Shown: positions 56,734-64,000 of the stretch, piece after piece
How the letters are laid out: each line of letters opens with the position of its first letter
Position numbering within the stretch: the stretch's first letter is position 1
Origin: Nitrosomonas sp.
GTDB lineage: Bacteria; Pseudomonadota; Gammaproteobacteria; Burkholderiales; Nitrosomonadaceae
DNA: 64,000 nucleotides
NCBI RefSeq assembly: GCF_024282095.1
Contig: NZ_JAMWZS010000001.1
Location: 122,129 to 186,128 of the forward strand
Direction of reading: 5' to 3'
Program-made: the position numbers and the translations under genes
The notes under the pieces: generated by a model
Database searches by the model: none
What the model was told of the DNA's origin: nothing
What the model saw: only the letters and a program-made list of their open reading frames with translations

Positions 56734-57533
56734 ATTTTCCTTTGATCTTGTTTGTTTTGCTCGTAATTACCGGCAGTATTTGGCTATTAGACACGCTGCT
56801 GTGGAAAAATAAGCGTGCACCGGAAGACAATGAACCGTGGTGGATTGAGTACCCTAAAAGTTTTTTTCCGATTATTCTGATTGTTTTCAGTTTGCGCTCG
56901 TTTGTGATTGAACCGTTTAAAATACCATCGGGTTCAATGATACCCACGTTGCTGGTTGGTGATTTTATCCTGGTAAATAAGTATACCTATGGCATCAGGC
57001 TCCCGGTGATCAACAAAAAAGTATTCGATATCAATGAACCAAAGCGCGGCGATGTGCTGGTATTCCGTTATCCGGAAGATCCATCGATTGATTACATCAA
57101 ACGTGTCGTTGGACTGCCCGGTGACACGGTTACTTATCATAATAAGCAATTAATTATTAATGGTGAAACAATCAGAACGGAGTATGAAGGCGACTTCAAA
57201 TATGTCGAATCAGGATTTGGATATATCTACTCCGATCGTTTTTCAGAATATTTAACCGAAGAGAGTCATTCGATTCTTATCAATCAGGATGTTAAAGGCA
57301 TACAATTTTCGAATGTCAGACAATTCGAATTTAAGGAAAATTGTAAATATCATCGTACAGGGTTTACGTGTGAAGTGCCGCCAGGTAATTATTTTACGCT
57401 GGGTGACAATCGTGACAGTAGCAGTGATAGTCGCTATTGGGGATTTGTTCCGGAAGAAAATATTGTGGGTAAGGCATTTATGATTTGGTGGAATTTTGGA
57501 GATTTTGGTCGTATTGGATTAGCAATTAAATAA
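56730..57533 (+). CDS. lepB: Signal peptidase I
   Basis: Inner-membrane serine protease that removes signal peptides, 267 residues. Two N-terminal membrane segments (about 2-22 and 48-62); catalytic Ser in FKIPSGSMIPTL, Lys in YIKRVVGLPGD, and the GDNRDSSSDSRYWG box. AAAGGGA precedes the ATG at 56730. It matches the lepA-lepB-DUF4845-rnc-era order of betaproteobacteria. Confidence 0.97.
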   Translation: MNFPLILFVLLVITGSIWLLDTLLWKNKRAPEDNEPWWIEYPKSFFPIILIVFSLRSFVIEPFKIPSGSMIPTLLVGDFILVNKYTYGIRLPVINKKVFDINEPKRGDVLVFRYPEDPSIDYIKRVVGLPGDTVTYHNKQLIINGETIRTEYEGDFKYVESGFGYIYSDRFSEYLTEESHSILINQDVKGIQFSNVRQFEFKENCKYHRTGFTCEVPPGNYFTLGDNRDSSSDSRYWGFVPEENIVGKAFMIWWNFGDFGRIGLAIK

Positions 57534-57560
57534 CTATTCAAATTTCTCTTTGAGGAAATC

Positions 57561-57929
57561 ATGTATTACACGACAATACGAAAACAACAAGGCTTGAGTC
57601 TGTCTAGTTTGTTAATATGGTCAATCGTCCTAGTGTTGATTGCAATACTTGGAATGAAGCTTGCGCCAGTCTATATTGAGCATTCCACAATCACAAAGAA
57701 TTTAAAAGCTATTGCCAAGGAAGTTGAATCGCCGGATGGCGACCTTAATCAAATAAGATTATCGTTTAGTAAGCGTGCACAGATCGATAACATCAAATCG
57801 ATTAGTGGGCAGGATATTAAAGTCAATCGAGAGAACGGACGTGTTGTTTTGAGCGCCAAATATACCGTAAAAATACCGCTGATCGCCAATATATCCTTGA
57901 ATATCGATTTTGAATCTACGAGTCTTTAG
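57561..57929 (+). CDS. DUF4845 membrane-anchored protein
   Basis: A 122-residue protein with one N-terminal membrane helix (about 13-33) and a small beta-rich periplasmic part ([16 protein letters not shown]). The DUF4845 family is found between lepB and rnc in betaproteobacteria; its function is unknown. It follows lepB by 27 bp and precedes rnc by 14 bp. Confidence 0.88.
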   Translation: MYYTTIRKQQGLSLSSLLIWSIVLVLIAILGMKLAPVYIEHSTITKNLKAIAKEVESPDGDLNQIRLSFSKRAQIDNIKSISGQDIKVNRENGRVVLSAKYTVKIPLIANISLNIDFESTSL

Positions 57930-57943
57930 CACCCGGTAATATC

Positions 57944-58657
57944 ATGTCCAATGGAGATATTCACAATCAAAGCAATTACAGAGTGTTACTTGATACTTTT
58001 TGTAGACAACTCGAATATTCTTTTACACGGCCAGAATTATTGCAGGAAGCGTTAACTCATCGAAGTCATAGTGCCTCGCATAATGAACGCCTTGAGTTTT
58101 TAGGTGACGCCATATTGAATTGTGCCATTGCTGGGTTGGTTTATAAGTATTTTCCAGATTTACCTGAAGGACATTTGTCCCGGCTTCGCGCCAATTTTGT
58201 TAATCAGCAAGCTTTGTCGGACATAGCGCTTAGCTTGCAAATCGATAAAATCATTCGATTGGGCGAAGGAGAACTAAAAAGCGGTGGTTGTCATCGCCCA
58301 TCTATCTTGGCCGATGCTTTCGAAGCCGTATTGGGTGCAATTTATCTGGATAGTGGTTATGCTCAGGCAGAAGCTGTGATTGCAGTACTCTATTTGCCCA
58401 AAATAGAAAGTATAGATACTAAGAAACAAGGTAAAGATCCCAAAACCTTGCTGCAGGAATTGCTGCAAAGTCAGAAGTTGGCGTTACCGGAATATACTGT
58501 GGTGACAACAACTGGGAAAGCGCACAAACAGAAATTTAAAGTGGAATGTGTATTGCCGACGTTTAATATTCGGACGTTAGGTGAAGGGACAAGCCGTCGC
58601 GGTGCGGAACAAGCAGCAGCAAAATTAGCCTATGACGAAATCTGTGTGCATCATTAA
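57944..58657 (+). CDS. rnc: Ribonuclease III
   Basis: Double-strand-specific RNase that processes rRNA and mRNA. The 237-residue enzyme has the catalytic signature [12 protein letters not shown] near residue 46 and the second acidic cluster [13 protein letters not shown], then a C-terminal dsRNA-binding domain with [18 protein letters not shown]. It is followed by era after 59 bp. Confidence 0.97.
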   Translation: MSNGDIHNQSNYRVLLDTFCRQLEYSFTRPELLQEALTHRSHSASHNERLEFLGDAILNCAIAGLVYKYFPDLPEGHLSRLRANFVNQQALSDIALSLQIDKIIRLGEGELKSGGCHRPSILADAFEAVLGAIYLDSGYAQAEAVIAVLYLPKIESIDTKKQGKDPKTLLQELLQSQKLALPEYTVVTTTGKAHKQKFKVECVLPTFNIRTLGEGTSRRGAEQAAAKLAYDEICVHH

Positions 58658-58716
58658 GTATAGAAAATTGAAAAATATGACTGGTGGCAATGTTCTAATA
58701 TTCGCGATTTATCAGC

Positions 58717-59610
58717 ATGACCGCTGATGCCGATTTTAGCACTGGCTATATTGCTATTATTGGCCGTCCAAATGTTGGTAAATCGACATTACTGAATAAG
58801 CTGCTTCAGCAGAAAATCAGTATCACATCCAGGAAAGCACAAACAACTCGCTTCCGCATCAATGGCATTTTAACCGACCAACAAACACAATTTATCTTTG
58901 TTGATACACCAGGCTTCCAAACGCAATATACCAATCGTTTAAATACCGCAATGAATCGAGTGGTAACACAAAGTATTCAAGATGTGAATGTTGTTTTATT
59001 TGTTATTGAAGCAATGCATTTTGATCAACGTGACCTTGCCGCACTCAAAATTTTGCCACAGAATGTTCCGGTTATTTTGGTGGTCAACAAAATTGATAAG
59101 CTGGCCGATAAAAATCGCTTGCTGCCGTTCTTAAACGATATGGCCAAAGTATTCCAGTTCGCAGCCATGATACCGGTGAGTGCCGCGCATAAAATTCAAC
59201 TACCGGAACTGCTAAATACAATCCGTACCTATTTACCCATTAATCAACCCTTGTATGATAAAAATGAGGTAACAGACCGTAGCGAGCGTTTCATCGCCAG
59301 TGAATTTATCCGTGAAAAGTTATTTCGTTTAATCGGCGATGAAATTCCCTATTCAACCAGTGTCGTGATCGATCAATTTAAGCTGGAAGGTCAGTTACAC
59401 AAAATTTATGCCACGATTCTGGTTGAGAAAGCGAATCAGAAAGCGATCATTATTGGGAAAAAGGGTGAGAAGCTTAAGCAAATAGCCAGCCAGGCACGCC
59501 AAGATATGGAATTGATGTTTGGGGGAAAAGTGTACCTTGAAGTTTGGGTAAAAGTTAAAAGCGGTTGGGCTGATGATGAAAGCGTATTAAGAAATCTTGG
59601 TTATGAATAA
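58717..59610 (+). CDS. era: GTPase Era
   Basis: A 297-residue GTPase for 16S rRNA maturation and 30S assembly. G1 GRPNVGKS (about 17-24), G3 DTPGF, G4 NKID, and a C-terminal KH domain with [19 protein letters not shown]. It follows rnc as in most proteobacteria. The recO gene usually found after era is missing: pdxJ starts 47 bp later. Confidence 0.97.
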   Translation: MTADADFSTGYIAIIGRPNVGKSTLLNKLLQQKISITSRKAQTTRFRINGILTDQQTQFIFVDTPGFQTQYTNRLNTAMNRVVTQSIQDVNVVLFVIEAMHFDQRDLAALKILPQNVPVILVVNKIDKLADKNRLLPFLNDMAKVFQFAAMIPVSAAHKIQLPELLNTIRTYLPINQPLYDKNEVTDRSERFIASEFIREKLFRLIGDEIPYSTSVVIDQFKLEGQLHKIYATILVEKANQKAIIIGKKGEKLKQIASQARQDMELMFGGKVYLEVWVKVKSGWADDESVLRNLGYE

Positions 59611-59657
59611 TTTCTTACAAGTCATTATTTCGTGATTGATCTCTCGGGAAACTTTGA

Positions 59658-60386
59658 ATGATGATTGAATTGGGCGTCAATATTGATCATGTGGCAACAT
59701 TACGGCAGGCGCGCGGCACCCGGTATCCGGATCCAATCGAAGCAGCACTGATTGCTGAATCCGCCGGTGCTGATGCGATTACCTTGCATTTGCGCGAGGA
59801 TCGCCGGCATATTCAGGATCGCGATGTGGAGATTTTACGCGACCGGTTAACAACCAGAATGAATCTGGAAAGCGCGGTAACTGATGAAATGATTGCCATC
59901 GCACTCAGAATAAAACCCCATGATATTTGCCTGGTTCCCGAAAGGCGCGAAGAATTAACGACCGAAGGCGGGCTTGATGTTGTGAAACATTTTGATCAAA
60001 TCAAGCGTGTGTGCCAGAAGCTGGGAGAAGCCGGAATACGTGTTTCATTGTTCATCAATGCGGATTCGTTGCAAATCAATGCAGCAGTCCGTGCAGGCGC
60101 GCCCGTTATTGAGATCCACACCGGCAGTTATGCCGACGCACCCACACCTGAAGTACAAGAAAAACAATTCAATGAGGTACGAGAATCGGTTGCGCTGGGT
60201 ACTGATTTGGGTTTAAAAGTAAATGCCGGACATGGCTTGCATTATGAAAATGTGCAGCCCATTGCCGCCATGCCTGAAATTTCCGAACTCAATATCGGTC
60301 ACGCCATTGTTGCCCGTGCCATTTTTGTCGGTTTTAAACAGGCCGTGCAGGAAATGAAACAACTCATGCTCGAGGCACGTAGATGA
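59658..60386 (+). CDS. pdxJ: Pyridoxine 5'-phosphate synthase
   Basis: A TIM-barrel enzyme that makes PNP from 1-deoxyxylulose-5-P and 3-amino-2-oxopropyl phosphate. The 242 residues have [31 protein letters not shown] and GHGLHYENV, the family signatures. ATGATG at 59658; it overlaps acpS by 4 bp. Confidence 0.97.
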   Translation: MMIELGVNIDHVATLRQARGTRYPDPIEAALIAESAGADAITLHLREDRRHIQDRDVEILRDRLTTRMNLESAVTDEMIAIALRIKPHDICLVPERREELTTEGGLDVVKHFDQIKRVCQKLGEAGIRVSLFINADSLQINAAVRAGAPVIEIHTGSYADAPTPEVQEKQFNEVRESVALGTDLGLKVNAGHGLHYENVQPIAAMPEISELNIGHAIVARAIFVGFKQAVQEMKQLMLEARR

Positions 60387-60760
60387 TCTATGGCATTGGC
60401 ACCGATATCGTGCAGTCATCGCGTATCGAACAATCGCTGGAGCGTTTTGGAGATCGGTTTGCGCGGCGTATATTAACCGATAGCGAATGGTCGGAGTATC
60501 GCTCAAGCAGTAAGCCGATTCTGTTCCTGGCCAGTCGCTTTGCGGCCAAAGAAGCGCTGTCTAAAGCAATGGGTACCGGTTTACGTCATCCGGTTAATTT
60601 AACCTATATTACAATTATGAATGATCAGCTGGGAAAACCATTTTTTCAATTCCACCCTGAACTCAACCAATTACTCAGCGACGAAGGCATCACGCAGCAT
60701 CATCTTTCTATCAGTGATGAAATAAATATGGTTTGTGCCTTTGTTGTATTGGAGAAATAG
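60383..60760 (+). CDS. acpS: Holo-[acyl-carrier-protein] synthase
   Basis: Transfers phosphopantetheine to acyl carrier protein. The 125 residues contain [14 protein letters not shown] with the Mg-binding Asp and [19 protein letters not shown] with the second acidic ligand. It overlaps pdxJ by 4 bp and is followed by nagZ after 2 bp. Confidence 0.96.
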   Translation: MIYGIGTDIVQSSRIEQSLERFGDRFARRILTDSEWSEYRSSSKPILFLASRFAAKEALSKAMGTGLRHPVNLTYITIMNDQLGKPFFQFHPELNQLLSDEGITQHHLSISDEINMVCAFVVLEK

Positions 60761-60762
60761 CC

Positions 60763-61815
60763 ATGTCACTTGGGCCAGTGATGCTCGATATCGCCAGCAC
60801 ACAATTGACCGAAGACGATGTAAGAAGGCTTTCGCACCCGCTCACAGGCGGCGTCATACTGTTTACGCGGAATTACTCCAACCATCGCCAATTGACTGAA
60901 TTGACGCAACAGATTCATGCGCTACGCAATCCGCATTTACTGATTGCAGTCGATCATGAAGGTGGTCGTGTGCAGCGATTTCAGAAAGATTTTACAAAAT
61001 TACCCGCCATGCGTGAGCTGGGTAAAATCTGGGATAAACACTCCAGCCGTGCGCGTCATCTTGCCAAGCAGGTTGGTTTTGTACTGGCTGCAGAATTAAA
61101 TGCTTGCGGTGTCGATTTCAGCTTTACGCCGGTGCTGGATCTTGACCATGGACAAAGCTGCGTCATCGGTGATCGTGCATTCCATCATGATCCCAATGCC
61201 GTCTCCGATCTGGCGAATAATCTGATGCTTGGCTTAAAGAAAGGCGGTATGCCGGCGATAGGGAAGCATTTTCCCGGACACGGCTATATTCAGACCGATT
61301 CTCATTTGGAAGAATCAATTGATCAGCGCCGATACATTGATATCGAAATGCATGATCTGGTTCCATTTCAGCACATGATCGATTCTGGATTGGCAGGAAT
61401 AATGCCGGCGCACGTGATCTATCCGGAAATTGATCTCAAGCCTGCCGGTTTTTCCACTGTCTGGTTGCAAAAAATACTGCGTACAGAACTGCAATTCGAG
61501 GGATGTATTTTCAGTGATGATTTGAGTATGCGCGGCGCAGGAGATTATCTGGAATCCATGTTATTGCGTGCACAAGCTGCACTTACCGCAGGCTGCGACA
61601 TGATATTGGTTTGCAATAATCCCGCAGGTGCGGATGAAATTTTAGCGGGATTGCAATGGGAGATGCCTGCGACCAGCCTTTCCCGCTTGGCGCGTATGCA
61701 CGCTAGAAATAACTTTAGTTCAATGACAAAGCTGCGTGAGAATGGCGATTATGTGCATGCTGTACGTGAGATCAGTGTCATTGGATGTGACAGTGAAGAG
61801 TTACCATTACAGTAA
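60763..61815 (+). CDS. nagZ: Beta-N-acetylhexosaminidase NagZ
   Basis: Cytoplasmic glycoside hydrolase family 3 enzyme of peptidoglycan recycling. ATG 60763 is preceded by GGAGAAA; 350 residues follow. [10 protein letters not shown], the KHFPGHG motif with the catalytic His, and the nucleophile Asp in [11 protein letters not shown] are all visible. It ends the rnc-era-pdxJ-acpS-nagZ run. Confidence 0.96.
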   Translation: MSLGPVMLDIASTQLTEDDVRRLSHPLTGGVILFTRNYSNHRQLTELTQQIHALRNPHLLIAVDHEGGRVQRFQKDFTKLPAMRELGKIWDKHSSRARHLAKQVGFVLAAELNACGVDFSFTPVLDLDHGQSCVIGDRAFHHDPNAVSDLANNLMLGLKKGGMPAIGKHFPGHGYIQTDSHLEESIDQRRYIDIEMHDLVPFQHMIDSGLAGIMPAHVIYPEIDLKPAGFSTVWLQKILRTELQFEGCIFSDDLSMRGAGDYLESMLLRAQAALTAGCDMILVCNNPAGADEILAGLQWEMPATSLSRLARMHARNNFSSMTKLRENGDYVHAVREISVIGCDSEELPLQ

Positions 61816-61910
61816 ATCTGCGATCCACCCATCAAAAAGAATCACGACCAGTACATTCTGTTTTACTTTAAAATTACTTCATTCATAAGATTTCTTATAA
61901 GGTTTTAATC

Positions 61911-63371
61911 ATGTCAGAAACATTTGATGTAGCAGTCATTGGAGCAGGTCCTGGAGGTTATGTTGCGGCGATCCGCTGTGCACAACTTGGCTTGAATACG
62001 GTTTGTATTGATGAATGGAAGAACCCAAAGGGTAAGGCAAGCCTCGGTGGCACTTGTTTGAATGTGGGTTGCATTCCGTCCAAAGCGCTATTGGAATCCT
62101 CCGAGAATTATTTTCAAATCAAACACAAAGTATCAGTGCACGGTATCGCCACAGAAAATGTGTCTGTGGATGTTCCTGTCATGATTGTGCGTAAAGATAA
62201 GATTGTTACTACGTTTACTGCCGGCATCACATCGTTATTCAAAAAAAATAAAGTTAAATCAATACATGGCAGAGGAACACTATTACAGCGGGAACCATCC
62301 GCCAATGCTTGGCAGATAAAAGTTGATGATAATGGCAATACGGAAATAATCCAGGCAAAGCATGTCATCGTGGCAACCGGTTCAGTACCGCGATCATTGC
62401 CTTTCACGCCGATCGACAATGACTTGGTTCTGGATAATGCCGGTGCTTTAGCTTTAACGGAAGTGCCCAAACGGTTGGGTGTCATCGGTGCTGGGGTGAT
62501 CGGTCTTGAAATGGGCAGTGTGTGGCGTAGATTAGGTGCGGAAGTCACTATTCTCGAAGCAATGCCGGGATTTCTCATGGCGGCTGATGAACAAATTGCC
62601 AAAGAAGCAAAAAGCATATTTGCCAAAGAACCTGGTTTGCAAATCAATACCGGTATCAACATCAAATCGATCAAGGTATCCAACAGTGATGTAGTTGTGA
62701 ACTATAGCGATTCCAATAATCAGGAGCAGGTTTTGGAGGTTGATAAATTAATTGTCGCTATCGGCCGCATCCCGAATACCATGGGATTAGGTGTAAGCGA
62801 AAACGGTTTGTCACTGGATGAACGTGGATTTATTGTCGTCGACCAATATTGTCGTACCAATCTGACGAATGTTTATGCGGTAGGCGATGTAGTGCGCGGC
62901 CCGATGCTGGCGCATAAAGCATCCGAAGAAGGAGTAGTCGTCGCTGAAATGATTGCACATAGTGAAAAAGGCCAGGCGAGTGAAAATGAGGCGGTCGATT
63001 TTAATACCATACCTTGGGTTATTTATACTGCACCTGAGATTGCCTGGGTGGGGAAAAATGAACAGGAATTAAGAGCTGCCGGTATTGCTTATAAGGTAGG
63101 ACAGTTTCCTTTTATCGCTAACGGTCGTGCACGTGCAATGGGGGAAACGAGTGGATTTGTTAAAATACTGGCAGATGAGAAAACCGATCGTGTGCTAGGT
63201 GTGCATATGATCGGTCCGCATGTTTCAGAGCTTATTTCAGAAGCCGTTATGGCAATGAAATTCTCGGCCAGTAGCCAAGATATTGCCTGCATTGTTCATG
63301 CTCATCCATCTTTATCGGAAGTATTCCACGAAGCTGCCCTTGGGGTGGATAAGCGTGCTTTACATATCTAA
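61911..63371 (+). CDS. lpdA: Dihydrolipoyl dehydrogenase
   Basis: FAD-dependent E3 component of 2-oxoacid dehydrogenases and the glycine cleavage system. The 486 residues have the FAD motif [12 protein letters not shown], the redox-active pair Cys49-Cys54 in [18 protein letters not shown] motif [13 protein letters not shown], and catalytic HAHPSLSE near the C-terminus. The E1 and E2 genes are not in the window, so it may be a stand-alone copy. Confidence 0.95.
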   Translation: MSETFDVAVIGAGPGGYVAAIRCAQLGLNTVCIDEWKNPKGKASLGGTCLNVGCIPSKALLESSENYFQIKHKVSVHGIATENVSVDVPVMIVRKDKIVTTFTAGITSLFKKNKVKSIHGRGTLLQREPSANAWQIKVDDNGNTEIIQAKHVIVATGSVPRSLPFTPIDNDLVLDNAGALALTEVPKRLGVIGAGVIGLEMGSVWRRLGAEVTILEAMPGFLMAADEQIAKEAKSIFAKEPGLQINTGINIKSIKVSNSDVVVNYSDSNNQEQVLEVDKLIVAIGRIPNTMGLGVSENGLSLDERGFIVVDQYCRTNLTNVYAVGDVVRGPMLAHKASEEGVVVAEMIAHSEKGQASENEAVDFNTIPWVIYTAPEIAWVGKNEQELRAAGIAYKVGQFPFIANGRARAMGETSGFVKILADEKTDRVLGVHMIGPHVSELISEAVMAMKFSASSQDIACIVHAHPSLSEVFHEAALGVDKRALHI

Positions 63372-63398
63372 ATCGATTAGTACGATATAGTATGGCAA

Positions 63399-63848
63399 TT
63401 AGAAACAATGAGTCTTGTCGGGATCAACACTGCAAGACCAACGTAATTGGCGCATACCGGCCGTTTTATTCACGACATATTCCGCTTTGAGTTGCTTATT
63501 TTGTTCAATTGTTAAAGATGCTTTTTCAGGTATAAAACGCTCCTGGCTCCAAAATCTGATTCTACAAAAATCTTCATCAGCGCTGCAAAGTCTGTTGATA
63601 GCAGCGCTATAAATCGTTTTGTCTGTGTATACGCTGTGATCAATGAGCACCATATGAACAAATTTTCCAGAAGTACCCATTTCAATAGCACGGACTACTC
63701 GCCAGCCATTGCCGCTTTCCAATTGAGGTGAAGCGTTCGTAGCTGCGGCCGGTTCATCGTGTTCGTGATCTTCTCCTGCATGAGCAAAAACACTATACGG
63801 TATGGCGAGTATCAAAAATAATAAAAAACTGGATAATAGTTTGTGCAT
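63399..63848 (-). CDS. Exported protein of unknown function with a His/Glu-rich N-terminus
   Basis: A 149-residue protein with a signal peptide (LLSSFLLFLILAIPYSVFA). The mature N-terminus HAGEDHEHDEP could bind divalent metal such as copper or nickel. Four Cys sit in the C-terminal half (RLCSADEDFCRI and WSCSVDPDKTHCF), so two disulfides are possible. Not assigned to a family. It is convergent with lpdA. Confidence 0.62.
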   Translation of the reverse strand: MHKLLSSFLLFLILAIPYSVFAHAGEDHEHDEPAAATNASPQLESGNGWRVVRAIEMGTSGKFVHMVLIDHSVYTDKTIYSAAINRLCSADEDFCRIRFWSQERFIPEKASLTIEQNKQLKAEYVVNKTAGMRQLRWSCSVDPDKTHCF

Positions 63849-64000
63849 ATATTCTCCCTGGCAAATGCCAATTCGTTAACTATAAATATATAAATTTGTA
63901 TTATTGATTAACACATTGTGCTTCCAGGTAAATTTCTATTTTTACGCTGGATAATTCTTGCAGCGGGGCAGTATACTCGAAATTCGGTTTATGAACATTA

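Noticed and set aside
1-64000. tRNA, rRNA, CRISPR arrays and insertion sequences
   Set aside because: None was recognised by eye; no regular spacer-repeat series or transposase-like proteins are present. A dedicated tRNA or IS search was not possible.

Overview
The window looks like a chromosomal segment of a betaproteobacterium, most likely a Nitrosomonas-type ammonia oxidiser. This is inferred from gene order and protein character, not from a search. The markers are the run hisC-hisB-hisH-hisA-hisF-hisI-hisE-hinT-tatA-tatB-tatC, the run rpoE-rseA-rseB-mucD-lepA-lepB-DUF4845-rnc-era-pdxJ-acpS-nagZ, moderate GC content, and copper proteins. No rRNA, tRNA, CRISPR array or insertion sequence was seen.

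Layout. 1-2771: gatA (cut by the window edge) and gatB. 3168-4843: two tandem LuxR-type regulators from a duplication of about 950 bp. 5081-8891: two adjacent multicopper oxidases whose copper ligands look complementary. 9345-13444: manC, then copper chaperone and copper ATPase on the opposite strand. 13520-21213 (minus): an exported SlyB-like protein, tatCBA, hinT and the histidine operon. 21279-32612: housekeeping and envelope genes (MidA-like methyltransferase, pteridine-reductase-like SDR, yraN, lpoA, rsmI, pyrC, exoD, a MacAB-type exporter, a BepA-like protease). 42114-50449: nadE, algC, a zinc-finger protein, ilvE, bolA, a PepSY-like protein, nadB and two poorly conserved stretches. 50748-61815: the envelope-stress operon and the lepA-nagZ cluster. 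61911-63848: lpdA and an exported protein.

The outstanding region is 32855-42014 (plus). It encodes two TIR proteins, a MoxR-type AAA+ ATPase, a membrane-anchored protein with a degenerate vWA-like region and a C-terminal FGE/C-type-lectin domain (VP1), an Avd four-helix protein, a diversity-generating retroelement (DGR) reverse transcriptase, a template repeat (TR), and a second FGE/C-type-lectin protein with a putative signal peptide (VP2). Aligning the TR to the two variable repeats shows that every difference falls on a TR adenine: 24 of 29 core adenines changed in VR1 and 21 of 29 in VR2, with none at C, G or T. This is the signature of DGR mutagenesis. Both variable repeats are followed by a 78-bp tail (75 matches) carrying a GC-rich hairpin with a GNA triloop.

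VR1 also carries a one-base deletion at a TR adenine. It shifts VP1 out of frame just before the conserved C-terminal strand, so VP1 in this individual may be off, a DGR casualty, or a sequencing error. The gene set suggests a diversified recognition module coupled through a MoxR/vWA-like switch to TIR effectors. That coupling is inference from gene order and family precedent.
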